Positions 8,952 through 17,460 of a stretch of 64,000 nucleotides of DNA are shown here, piece by piece. A program made the translations under genes and the position numbers. The notes under the pieces were generated by a model. It had not been told where the DNA came from. It saw only the letters and a program-made list of their open reading frames with translations, and did no database searches. The stretch spans positions 40,204 through 104,203 of the forward strand of contig CANDAG010000011.1 of NCBI GenBank assembly GCA_947382625.1. Reading direction: 5' to 3'. This DNA comes from an uncultured Lachnospiraceae bacterium (GTDB lineage Bacteria > Bacillota > Clostridia > Lachnospirales > Lachnospiraceae). Positions within the stretch are counted from its first letter, which is position 1. Each line of letters starts with the position of its first letter.

Positions 8952-10022
8952 TTACGCACCCGTAATATCAAGTGCATGCATATAAGCATCCGAGCCACGG
9001 GCGCAGGTGACAGAAAGCTTCCTGCCGCTGATCAATACCTTCAGTCCACTGACATTTCTTACGGCGTCAAGCTTTAATTCCATTTGTCCCTGGGGGGTAT
9101 CAAGATACAATATGTTTTCTGTGGATTTGCTTCCTACAGTACCTGTTACAGTGGAGGTGGAAGAAGTATCCACATCGGAAGCATTGGCGCCGTCTTTGGA
9201 TCCGATGATGGTTGCAGCGTGCATATAGGCGTCGGATCCATGATAGACTGTCACGGTCAATTTCCGGTCGGGGGTAAGAACCATGCCGCTTCTGGAGTCG
9301 GTATTGCTGTCGATGACAATCTGCATCTCGCCTTCAGAGGTGTCAAGATACAGCAGGTTTTCTTTGGTCTTGTCAGACACCTTCCCGGATACGGTAGAGG
9401 TGGAGGCTGTTACCGCAGAAGCAGGAGCGGGAGTCAGAGACGAGGATGCGCCGGAAGCTCCGGATGTGCCGGAGGTTGTCCCATCAGTAATCCGCACGGC
9501 GTGCATATAGGCGTCAGAGCCTCTGGTGCAGGCAATGGTGTAGGTTTTGTTCTCCACCAGGACGGTACAGCCACTCATATCCGTGGAAGAGTCCAGCTTG
9601 ATCTCCATTTCGCCCTGAGCAGTGTTGAAGTATAAGATGTCATCCTTGCTCTTTCCTGTTATTTTTCCGGTTACGTTGGTGGTAGAGGAATCAAGAGTGA
9701 CTGTTTTGGTCGGCGTTGCGTTGGTGATCTTTACGGCGTGAAGATATCCGTCATTGCTGTGGCATACAGAGACAAAAATCTTTTTGTCCGGAAGCAATAC
9801 CTTACAGGCGCTGGTATCCGTGTTGCTGTCCAGCTTGATCTCCATATTACCTTCTTTGGTAGAAAGCTTCAAAAGCTCTGATGTGGTTCCGGACATAACG
9901 GTTCCTTCAACCGTTGCAATGACTTCTGAAGCCCGGGTCTGCAGAAGCCCTGTTGGGGACAGGAGCATTCCAAGGGTAAGGCAGAGTGCCGTGCATAATC
10001 TGAAAATTTTGTATTTTTTCAT
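8952..10022 (-). CDS. Secreted protein of four tandem copies of an unrecognised domain
   Basis: A 356-residue protein with a signal peptide (about 1-31) ending at a likely site after TRAS. The mature part is four repeats of about 65 residues, starting near residues 34, 112, 207 and 290. Each follows the pattern V-x-G-x-V ... LYLDTxxGxMEIKLDS ... GSDAYMHAxxI, so each repeat ends in a Tyr-Met/Leu-His-Ala motif. A Ser/Ala/Thr/Pro linker lies between the second and third repeats. There is no sorting motif or membrane anchor, so it is probably released or held non-covalently. I do not recognise the domain; the strand-rich pattern suggests small beta-barrels. AAGGAGG lies ten bases before the ATG. 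Confidence 0.7.
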   Translation of the reverse strand: MKKYKIFRLCTALCLTLGMLLSPTGLLQTRASEVIATVEGTVMSGTTSELLKLSTKEGNMEIKLDSNTDTSACKVLLPDKKIFVSVCHSNDGYLHAVKITNATPTKTVTLDSSTTNVTGKITGKSKDDILYFNTAQGEMEIKLDSSTDMSGCTVLVENKTYTIACTRGSDAYMHAVRITDGTTSGTSGASGASSSLTPAPASAVTASTSTVSGKVSDKTKENLLYLDTSEGEMQIVIDSNTDSRSGMVLTPDRKLTVTVYHGSDAYMHAATIIGSKDGANASDVDTSSTSTVTGTVGSKSTENILYLDTPQGQMELKLDAVRNVSGLKVLISGRKLSVTCARGSDAYMHALDITGA

Positions 10023-10049
10023 AATATAAGAGCCTCCTTATGGTATGAT

Positions 10050-10150
10050 TGGAAGCGCACTGATGTGCGCGTAGGTCGTAAGGAATCCTCCCGCCTGTGG
10101 CGGGGCCCTCCTTGCGACATGTAATAGGAAGCGCACTGATGTGCGCGCAT
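10050..10150. repeat. Family A palindromic element, intergenic copy
   Basis: GGAAGCGCACTGATGTGCGC occurs at 10051-10070 and again at 10127-10146, 76 bp apart. Hairpin 1 is GCGCAC-TGAT-GTGCGC; compare GCACGC-TGAT-GCGTGC at the other loci, where the changed pair is compensated. Hairpin 2 has outer arms GTCGTAAGGA (10075-10084) and TCCTTGCGAC (10109-10118) and inner arms CCCGCC (10090-10095) and GGCGGG (10099-10104). It sits between two divergent genes. Confidence 0.8.
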
Positions 10151-10311
10151 AGGTATGGTTGTGACCTCCCTGGTCAATTTATCATACAATATCCGTCATG
10201 GAAAAACAAGGCGGATCACTGATTTTGGACAAAATTTACCAAAAATTAATATTAAGAAATGACAGTGGTGACATATGGAAATAGGAAAAGTGACAGTTGT
10301 AATCTAAAAAG

Positions 10312-10346
10312 TTGACTTGATTGGTCATTAGCTGGAAAATTTCCAG
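10312..10346 (+). promoter_or_regulatory. Candidate promoter overlapped by a palindrome, upstream of the YesN gene
   Basis: TTGACT (10312-10317) is followed after 17 bases by GAAAAT (10335-10340). The -10 box lies inside the palindrome CTGGAAAATTTCCAG (10332-10346, seven-base arms around one base), which could be an operator. It lies about 110 bp before the yesN-like start. The other sequence from 10023 to 10456 shows only the family A element. Confidence 0.35.
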
Positions 10347-10456
10347 TAAAGTTAATACAATCCACAAATCTGAGAAAAATACTATAGAGTACGCCCTACA
10401 GAATTGTTAAAATAAAACGGGATGTTTGTCATGTCATTTCAAGGAGGGGAGGAAAT

Positions 10457-12079
10457 ATGTTGATCAGACGTGTGGTTGTGGCAGATGATGAGAAAATTCA
10501 GAGGGATGTGCTGGCTGTTGTTCTGCAGAAACTTTTGCCAGGGACGGAGGTGATCTCCTGCGCGGATGGACAGGAGGCGTATGGGGAAATTGAAAAGGAG
10601 GAAACCCAGCTTTTGGTCACGGATATCTGTATGCCTATATTGGACGGAATCGGACTCATCGAAAAGGTATCTGCGACATATCCGGAGGTAAAGATCGTGT
10701 TGGTCAGCGCTTATCAGGAATTTGAATATGCCAGGAGCGCCATTCGTTTCGGTGTATCGGAATATCTGCTGAAGCCTTTTCGGGTGGAGGACGCCAGAAA
10801 GCTGGTGGAAAGAGTCTCTGGCATACTGGAGGAAGAGCAGGAACAGAGCAGACAGCAGAGTTGTTATGCGGCCATGCTGGAGAAGGAGAAGGCGGATGAG
10901 CGGCAGAGCCTGTTAAGGAAGCTGATTGAGGGTACCTTGGACGAGGAGACTCTGCCAGAAATTTTTTCGGAACTGGAGGGACCTGGAGTGGCTGCTATAA
11001 TACGATGGAAAAATTTAGGGGAAAAAGGACAGAGGTATCAAAAGCGGAGGATGAAGGAAAGACAGGAGATGCTGCTGGATGCGCTGGAGGACGGAAAATG
11101 GCTTGGTTATTCCGGGAGGGAGAAACATTTGGTGGAACTGAACCGGGGACTCAACAGACAGGAGAACAGATACGCGCTTCTTTTGCCGGAAGCGGAGGAA
11201 GAGGAGATAGCCCGAGCTTTGGCAGGTCTGGTTGAGGAGATGAAGGAGAAGGGGCTCATCTGTCATGCGGGTATTTCAGAACGGAAGGAAATGCTTTTGG
11301 GAGAAATATCAAAAGCAGTGCAGCAGGCAGATGACGCACTGTCTTTTTGTTTCTATCAGCCTTGGGAAAACTGTGTCTTTTCTTATAGAAAGCTGTATAC
11401 AGCACCGGAACCGCAGCTGCCGCCTCTGACCGATTACGAACGAAGGCTGAGGGAAGCAGTGAGAAGTGGGGCGTCAAAGGGACTCGGAGAGACGTTAAGA
11501 CAGCTGAAGGGAGAGTTAGAACGAGGATCACTATGCTATCCAGGCAGGGTCAGACACAGGATATCTTCTATTGTGGTATCCATCCTAAGAGAGGTGGAGG
11601 GGATGATATCTCAGAAGGAATACGATATCCTGTTGAACGTAGCCTATAGCAGATATGTGGAGTGCGACAGCCTGGAACAGCTTTTTATCATATCAGAAGA
11701 GTTATTGGAGGAAGTGGCGGGGTATTTTGTAAAGGCTCCGGAGGCCTATGATGCGGTGGAAATCTGTGTGGCCTTTCTGAGGCAGCACCTGGAGGAGGAT
11801 ATTTCCCTTCAAACCCTGGCGGAGATGGTGCATTTTCATCCCAATTATCTTTCCGCCCAGATTAAGAAGAAGCTGGGAGTTTCCTTTTCCACTTATCTTT
11901 TGAATCTGCGCATGGAAACGGCTTGCAGGCTGTTGACGGAAACGGACTGTCGGGTGTTGGATATCGCCAGACGTTGCGGCTTTCGTGACAGTAGCTATTT
12001 TAACAGAATATTTCGCAGAGAATATCAGATGTCGCCGGAACAGTTCAGAAAGGTGCATACATCATGCAGACAGGAATAA
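10457..12079 (+). CDS. YesN-type response regulator (receiver + AraC DNA-binding domain)
   Basis: A 540-residue transcription regulator. The receiver domain covers about 1-125, with acidic residues DDE at 10-12, phosphoacceptor Asp56 in VTDICMP, and Lys in LLKPF near 108. A long helical middle region follows, and the AraC-type pair of helix-turn-helices is at about 435-535 (SLQTLAEMVHFHPNYLSAQIKK and DIARRCGFRDSSYFNRIFRREY). It overlaps the kinase gene by 16 bp, so the two are translated together. By position it should activate the sugar ABC transporter genes downstream in response to an extracellular carbohydrate. The start has AAGGAGGGGAGG upstream. Confidence 0.9.
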   Translation: MLIRRVVVADDEKIQRDVLAVVLQKLLPGTEVISCADGQEAYGEIEKEETQLLVTDICMPILDGIGLIEKVSATYPEVKIVLVSAYQEFEYARSAIRFGVSEYLLKPFRVEDARKLVERVSGILEEEQEQSRQQSCYAAMLEKEKADERQSLLRKLIEGTLDEETLPEIFSELEGPGVAAIIRWKNLGEKGQRYQKRRMKERQEMLLDALEDGKWLGYSGREKHLVELNRGLNRQENRYALLLPEAEEEEIARALAGLVEEMKEKGLICHAGISERKEMLLGEISKAVQQADDALSFCFYQPWENCVFSYRKLYTAPEPQLPPLTDYERRLREAVRSGASKGLGETLRQLKGELERGSLCYPGRVRHRISSIVVSILREVEGMISQKEYDILLNVAYSRYVECDSLEQLFIISEELLEEVAGYFVKAPEAYDAVEICVAFLRQHLEEDISLQTLAEMVHFHPNYLSAQIKKKLGVSFSTYLLNLRMETACRLLTETDCRVLDIARRCGFRDSSYFNRIFRREYQMSPEQFRKVHTSCRQE

Positions 12080-13914
12080 AAGAAAAGCTACAGTCAATGA
12101 GCTTTCAGCTTAGGATTGCTCTGCTTCTCATGGCCTTTACAATGCTGTCTTCCCTGACTGTCTGGCATGTGATGGCGGGGCAGTATAAGAAGGAAATGAT
12201 TGCTGGGGCATCGGAGGCAGTGCATTCCGTGGTGTCCGCCAATAATGAGGTGTTGCATATGACCTTAAAGCAGGTGGAAGACGGCGCTCAGATGATGCTT
12301 AATGATAAAGAATATTATGATTTCTTTTCGGGACTGCCAGAGGCGCAGGTATCTGATTATATGAGCTACAGCAGGCTGATTGGTACTGCCATGGTTCGCC
12401 AGTTCAGTATACAGACAAAGGTGTATACCACCTGGCTGTGGACCTCTAGGTGGATGTTCGGAAATTCCAGAAGTATGAGTGTCAGCGGTGAGGGGATACT
12501 CCATTCCGGTCTGCTGGAACTGGCGGAGAAAGCCGGAGGAAACTCGTGCTGGCTGGGGGGATATGATTTCGGCCAGGTCATGGGCTCTTCCTGGTTGCAG
12601 GAAAAATCCTTCTATGATTACCAATATCCCATCACCCTGATCCGGCAGATGCGTTTTCAGTACAGCGATTTTGGTGCCTATCATGTGTTGCCCCAGGGAG
12701 AAGAGTGGCCGGTATTGTTCGTTTTTATTCTGGAGGAAGACATTCGGGAGATTTATGAGAACAGCGTTTCCTACGTGGGTAGTATCTGCGGCATCACCGA
12801 TGAGAACGGTAAGATCATCTCATCCGATTCGGAGAACTTTCCACCTGCGGGACAGACGCCGGAGGAGATTTTCTCACACATGGGAAAATCAGGCTATGCC
12901 CAGTGCAGTCTGGAGGGCAGGGAATATCTTCTCTGCTTTGATTCTCTGAAGGATCCCGGCTGGCTTTCCTGGGCGCTGGTGCCTATGGACACGCTGGTGA
13001 AGGATACGATGGAACAGATGGAGCGGATGCAGCTCTTATTTCTCTTTCTGTTTTTATTGCTGTCCGCTCTGGCGGCCTGGGTGGTCTCCGGAACCGTGAC
13101 GAAGCCGGTGAGTGTATTGGCAGCCGCGGCGGAGCGTGTCTCCACAGGAAACTTCAGTGTGGTAACGCCCGTTCCGACGGGGGGAGATTTCCGTCTTTTG
13201 ACGGAGAGCTTTAATCACATGGTACGGGAAATAGATAAGCTGATCCGGGAAAATTATCTGATCAAGCTGGAACAGAAGGAGGCCCAGCTGACGGCCCTTT
13301 CTATGCAGATCAATCCTCATTTTCTCTACAATACCCTGAATACCATCAACATGTTGGCACTTCAGAACGGGGACGAGGAAACCTCCGACCTGATTGTGAG
13401 CCTGTCGGAAATGCTCCAGTATACGCTGAAAAAGGAAAACGGAAAGATATGGCTTAAGGAAGAACTGGGCTGGGCTTCCAATTATCTGCACATCATGGAG
13501 AAGAGATACGATGGACGTTTCCTTGCGGATATGGAGGTACAGGAGGAACTGGTGGACTGTCTGGTACCACGTTTCTTCCTGCAGCCGTTGGTGGAAAATG
13601 CTATCCTCCATGGATTCCGTAACATGAAAAGCGGTGGCCATCTGCGGATCGTAGCAGAAAAGAAGGGAAATCAGCTGCATATTCTGGTGGAGGATAACGG
13701 AAGGGGAATGGATGAAAAGACAAGGCGGGCCTACCTGGCGGGTATGCCGGAGCAGAGCGGGATCGGAGTCTCTAATGTGCATGAAAGGCTGAAGCTGATC
13801 TATGGGGAAACCTATGAAAGAAGGGTGATTTCAGCACCGGGGAAGGGCTGTTGCATTCATCTGTATCTTCCCTTCGAGAAGGAGAAAACTGACTGCCGAG
13901 ATATGATGCCATGA
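12064..13914 (+). CDS. YesM-type sensor histidine kinase
   Basis: A 616-residue membrane kinase. It has an N-terminal membrane helix (about 17-38), a large extracellular sensor domain (about 40-318), a second membrane helix (about 322-342), a HAMP domain (about 343-395), a His_kinase domain with phosphoacceptor His419 in QINPHFLYNTLNT, and a HATPase domain with the N-box LVENAILHGF and G-box DNGRGM. This is the standard layout of kinases that pair with AraC-type response regulators in Firmicutes sugar loci. It should phosphorylate the YesN-like protein encoded just upstream. Confidence 0.9.
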   Translation: MQTGIKEKLQSMSFQLRIALLLMAFTMLSSLTVWHVMAGQYKKEMIAGASEAVHSVVSANNEVLHMTLKQVEDGAQMMLNDKEYYDFFSGLPEAQVSDYMSYSRLIGTAMVRQFSIQTKVYTTWLWTSRWMFGNSRSMSVSGEGILHSGLLELAEKAGGNSCWLGGYDFGQVMGSSWLQEKSFYDYQYPITLIRQMRFQYSDFGAYHVLPQGEEWPVLFVFILEEDIREIYENSVSYVGSICGITDENGKIISSDSENFPPAGQTPEEIFSHMGKSGYAQCSLEGREYLLCFDSLKDPGWLSWALVPMDTLVKDTMEQMERMQLLFLFLFLLLSALAAWVVSGTVTKPVSVLAAAAERVSTGNFSVVTPVPTGGDFRLLTESFNHMVREIDKLIRENYLIKLEQKEAQLTALSMQINPHFLYNTLNTINMLALQNGDEETSDLIVSLSEMLQYTLKKENGKIWLKEELGWASNYLHIMEKRYDGRFLADMEVQEELVDCLVPRFFLQPLVENAILHGFRNMKSGGHLRIVAEKKGNQLHILVEDNGRGMDEKTRRAYLAGMPEQSGIGVSNVHERLKLIYGETYERRVISAPGKGCCIHLYLPFEKEKTDCRDMMP

Positions 13915-14050
13915 GGATTAAGCCTGTGGAACAGACAGTGATATTTGCCTTGCAAATGTACAGGAATCTTAGAATTCTCCAATGGCGGGAGGATCATGGA
14001 ATCTGCTATGCTTATTTTGTCAATAAACATCTCACGAAAGGAGAAAGGAT

Positions 14051-15486
14051 ATGAAAAAGAAGAAATTTGTCAGTCTGTTGTTACTGGCTTCCATGATGGC
14101 TTCCCTGGTGGGCTGCGGAAGCTCTTCCGGAGCGGGGGGGGTAATGCGGATGGCGAAAATACCGTGCAGTCGGCCATAGCAGAGACAACGGAGAAGAAGG
14201 TATCAGGAGAAGATAAGGCACCTGCGGGGGAAGTGACGGAGATCCGTTTCACGGAGTGGGACGGCGGCGAGACCCTGGAGCTGTATGAGGATATCGCGGC
14301 GAAGTTCAATGCGGAGCATCCGGATATCCATGTCACAGTCATGAACATTCCCGACGAATATGATACCAAGATCACGGCAATGATTGCCGGTAACGATACG
14401 CCGGAGCTGTGCTATATGGAATCGGGAACGATCCTTTATCCGCTGGCAGAGGAGGGAGTGATCCTGAATCTGAAGGACTATATGGACAATGATCCGGATT
14501 TCGACAGCAGTTGCCTGATGGAGGAGCTGATCTACAGAAAAAGCGATGATTTCATCGTGGCCTATGGCGCCGGAGCCGAGAATATCTGTATGTTCTACAA
14601 TCCGGCCCTGTTTGAGAAGTACGGCGTGGAGAAACCTCCGGCGGATTACGAGGATGCCTGGGACTGGGATACCTTCGTGAAGAACGCGCAGCTTCTCACC
14701 ATTGATACGGAGGGAAGAAATGCGCTGGATCCGGATTTTGATCCGGAAAATATCGATATTTATGGCGCGAATCTTTCTCTGTGGTGGGCAGGTTATATGC
14801 CCTTTATTTACAGCATGGGTGCGGATTTCCTGACGGAGGACGGCACTGGAATCGGTTATGCCACTGAAGAGGGAATTGAGGTATTTCAGAGACTGCAGGA
14901 TTTGATCTATGTATATCATGTGGTTCCCACGCCGACAGCTGGTTCTGCCATGCCTGGTCTTTCTGAAAGGATCGCGACCAATAAGGTGGCCATGAATTTT
15001 GATGGCCAGTGGAGCAATACCACCCTGATGGACGACGGTGTGGCATATGATGTGGCAGCTATCCCCAAAATGGGAGATCAGGCCAAAACGGTTATCACCT
15101 GTGCAGGTATTTCGCTGATGAACACAGACAAGGCGGACGCTGCCTGGGAATTCCTGAAATATATGCTGACTGAGGTGGGAGCCAACGAGCCTCTGTACAA
15201 GTCTGCTCTGTGGCTTCCCAACAATAAAAATGAGTACACGGATGAATATATGAAGTTCTGTATCACGGACAGACATCCGGACAGCTACTATGAAGCAATT
15301 GTGAAGCCCATGACCGACGGAACGGCCAGACCGCCCGTTACCGCCAGAGTGAAGAATTTCAGCAGAATCAACGATGTGATCACTCCGGCACTTGACGAGC
15401 TTTGGGCAGGTGAGAAGACTGCCAGAGAGGTGCTGGAGGGAGTCAGGGATGCAGCTGACGCGCAGGTACAGGGATTCTATGAATAA
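14051..15486 (+). CDS. Sugar ABC transporter substrate-binding lipoprotein, reading frame broken in a G8 tract
   Basis: The start at 14051 has AAAGGAGAAAGG upstream and encodes a lipoprotein signal peptide with lipobox LVGC. That frame stops after about 41 codons. The mature protein (family 1 solute-binding, matching EIRFTEWDGGETLELYEDIA onward to QVQGFYE) is in another frame. The switch is at eight G residues (14134-14141): one more G, or two fewer, would give one continuous protein of about 478 residues. So the product is intact only if the tract length differs in the cell or in the raw reads. The mature part is otherwise undamaged, which argues against an old pseudogene. By position it delivers the sugar to the two permeases that follow; the ligand is unknown. 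Confidence 0.8.
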
Positions 15487-15505
15487 TTCAGTGGAAACAA
15501 TTTTA

Positions 15506-15543
15506 ATCAATAAGCCGACTCGCGAAGCGTGGCGGCGTTTGAT
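15506..15543. repeat. Family B 38-bp hairpin
   Basis: The unit starts ATCAATAAGCCG and ends GCGTTTGAT, with the tip CGCGAAGCG. It lies 20 bp after the lipoprotein gene. Confidence 0.8.
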
Positions 15544-15559
15544 GGAATAGCTGAGAAGG

Positions 15560-15590
15560 GAAGGAAAATGTGAAATTCGCATTTTCCTTC
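15560..15590 (+). terminator. Hairpin between the lipoprotein and permease genes
   Basis: GAAGGAAAATG (15560-15570) and CATTTTCCTTC (15580-15590) form a perfect 11-bp stem around nine bases. No long T tract follows, so it may lower read-through or protect the upstream mRNA, as is common after binding-protein genes, and not fully terminate. It lies between two family B repeats. Confidence 0.4.
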
Positions 15591-15593
15591 TTC

Positions 15594-15631
15594 ATCAATA
15601 AGCTGATTCGAGAAGCGTGACAGTGTTTGAT
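15594..15631. repeat. Family B 38-bp hairpin
   Basis: The unit starts ATCAATAAGCTG, has the variant tip TTCGAGAAGCG and ends CAGTGTTTGAT. It ends 24 bp before the permease start. Confidence 0.8.
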
Positions 15632-15655
15632 ATAAAACCCAGGGAGTGATATGAT

Positions 15656-16564
15656 ATGGATAAAAAGAAAAACTCAGAAAAAAAAATCCGTGCTAACCTG
15701 ACGGGGTGGGCCTTTGTGATGCCTGCGCTGGTCGGTTTTTTGATCTTCAATCTGCTTCCTATGATTATGAGTGCCTATTACAGTTTGTGTGAATACAATA
15801 TCATAGGGAAGCCGCACTGGATTGGATTGGCAAATTACACTGCTCTTTTGTTTGGGAAGAACGAGACCTTTTGGGTTTCAGTCAGGGCTACGGTTCTTTA
15901 TGCTGTTATGGCGGTACCGGCCAATTTGGTGTTCTCCTTCATGATCGCCATATTGCTGAATCGGGAAATGGCCGGCCGGGCCTTTTTCCGTTCATTGTTC
16001 TATCTGCCATGTATCGTGCCTGCGGTGGCTTCCAGTTTTGTATGGCTGCTTCTGATGAATCCGGACTATGGACTTTTAAACGAACTGCTACGTTTGCTCC
16101 ATCTGCCAAAAAGTCAGTTCTTTTGGGGAGCGGACAGTGTGCTGCCATCGATTGTGTTTATGGGAATTTGGGGGACGGGTTCCACACAGGTTATTTTTTT
16201 GGCAGGATTGCAGAATATTCCCAGAGTGTATTATGAAGCTCTGGAAATCGATGGCGGTAATGCCTGGCACAAGCTCTGGAACGTCACCCTTCCCATGGTT
16301 TCTTCCACTCTTTTTTTTAATCTGGTCATGGGGATTATTGGAGCTCTTCAGGTATTTTCTCAGGCCTATATTCTTACCAACGGTGGGCCAAATAATCGCT
16401 CTCTGTTTTATGTATATGATTTGTGGAGACAGGCCTTCAAGTATATGGATATGGGAAAGGCATCTGCCATGGCATGGCTGTTGTTCTTTGTAGTTATAGT
16501 CCTGACGGCAGTGGTATTCAAAACATCCGATAAATGGGTGTATTATGAAGGGGGAGAGGATTGA
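15656..16564 (+). CDS. Sugar ABC transporter permease (MalF/UgpA type)
   Basis: A 302-residue inner-membrane permease with about six membrane segments. The cytoplasmic EAA loop that contacts the ATPase is at about 199-220 (YYEALEIDGGNAWHKLWNVT). It belongs to the binding-protein-dependent CUT1 family. The preceding lipoprotein and following permease complete the translocation unit, but no ATPase gene is in the locus; this is usual for CUT1 systems that borrow a shared MsmK-type ATPase. GGGAGTG precedes the ATG. The stop overlaps the next start. Confidence 0.92.
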   Translation: MDKKKNSEKKIRANLTGWAFVMPALVGFLIFNLLPMIMSAYYSLCEYNIIGKPHWIGLANYTALLFGKNETFWVSVRATVLYAVMAVPANLVFSFMIAILLNREMAGRAFFRSLFYLPCIVPAVASSFVWLLLMNPDYGLLNELLRLLHLPKSQFFWGADSVLPSIVFMGIWGTGSTQVIFLAGLQNIPRVYYEALEIDGGNAWHKLWNVTLPMVSSTLFFNLVMGIIGALQVFSQAYILTNGGPNNRSLFYVYDLWRQAFKYMDMGKASAMAWLLFFVVIVLTAVVFKTSDKWVYYEGGED

Positions 16565-17415
16565 TGATGGGAAGAAAAAGGGATTTCAGATACTATGTGA
16601 AGCGCACGTTTTTCTATAGCTTCCTTTTGTTACTGGCAACTGTCTGCGTCATTCCGCTCTACTGGATGGTGCGTTCTTCATTTATGGTAAATACTGAAAT
16701 CTACAGTATGCGACCCTTTGTGTTCTGGCCAAAGGAGATGTTGTGGGAAAATTATGCAAAGGCATGGAACTCCGCTAATTTCCCTGTCTATACACTTAAT
16801 ACAATGATCGTTGTACTTAGCTGCATGGCGGGAACTTGCCTGACATCTGCCATGGCGGCATATGCCTTTTCACGGTTGAATTGGAAAGGAAAGAAGCAAT
16901 GCTTCGCGTTGGTGTTGTCTACCATGATGTTGCCTGGTTCGGTGACGTTGATTCCCCAATTTTTGATCTGGAGGAATTTTAATCTGGTGGATACGCTTTG
17001 GCCGCTGATTCTGCCCTCCTTTTTCGGAGGCGGAGCCTTTAATATCTTCTTGCTGCGGCAGTTTTTTCTGGGGATTCCCAGGGAGTTGGACGATGCAGCG
17101 AAGATTGACGGGGCGGGGGCATTGCAGATTTTTTTCAGAATCATGATACCATTGTCAAAATCTGCCATGGTGGTGGTGGCGCTGTTCACTTTTTTAAATT
17201 GTTGGAATGACTTTTTTGGGCCGATTATTTACCTGAATTCCAAGGAGCATTTCACTATCGCCATCGGACTCCTGCAGTTTAAGGGGGACTATGGAACCAA
17301 ATGGAATCTGCTCATGGCGGCTTCCACCCTGTCGGTAATGCCCTGCATTTTAGTGTATCTGTTCGGGCAAAAGTATCTGGTGGAGGGAATTGCGCTGACA
17401 GGACTGAAGGCATGA
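16564..17415 (+). CDS. Sugar ABC transporter permease (MalG/UgpE type)
   Basis: A 283-residue CUT1 permease and partner of the preceding gene. It has about six membrane segments and an EAA loop at about 178-200 (ELDDAAKIDGAGALQIFFRI). The ATG at 16564 overlaps the upstream stop (TGATG), showing translational coupling; the second ATG at 16567 is also possible. The product should form a heterodimer channel with the other permease and take sugar from the binding lipoprotein. Confidence 0.92.
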   Translation: MMGRKRDFRYYVKRTFFYSFLLLLATVCVIPLYWMVRSSFMVNTEIYSMRPFVFWPKEMLWENYAKAWNSANFPVYTLNTMIVVLSCMAGTCLTSAMAAYAFSRLNWKGKKQCFALVLSTMMLPGSVTLIPQFLIWRNFNLVDTLWPLILPSFFGGGAFNIFLLRQFFLGIPRELDDAAKIDGAGALQIFFRIMIPLSKSAMVVVALFTFLNCWNDFFGPIIYLNSKEHFTIAIGLLQFKGDYGTKWNLLMAASTLSVMPCILVYLFGQKYLVEGIALTGLKA

Positions 17416-17460
17416 TTTTTGTTGTATGTCCGTTAAAATGGAAAGAGAGAAATTATATAT

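Noticed and set aside
13945-14050. Upstream start for the sugar-binding protein that keeps one frame
   Set aside because: This start has no ribosome site and gives no signal peptide. The proper signal peptide and lipobox start at 14051 in a different frame, so the long open frame is only the accidental continuation of the mature frame.
14203-15582. Large minus-strand frame (459 codons) opposite the sugar-binding protein
   Set aside because: Shadow of a high-confidence gene: no ribosome site, His/Ile/Arg-rich composition and no domain. The same holds for the long minus-strand frames opposite gltB, gltD, the rhamnosidase and the MATE gene region.
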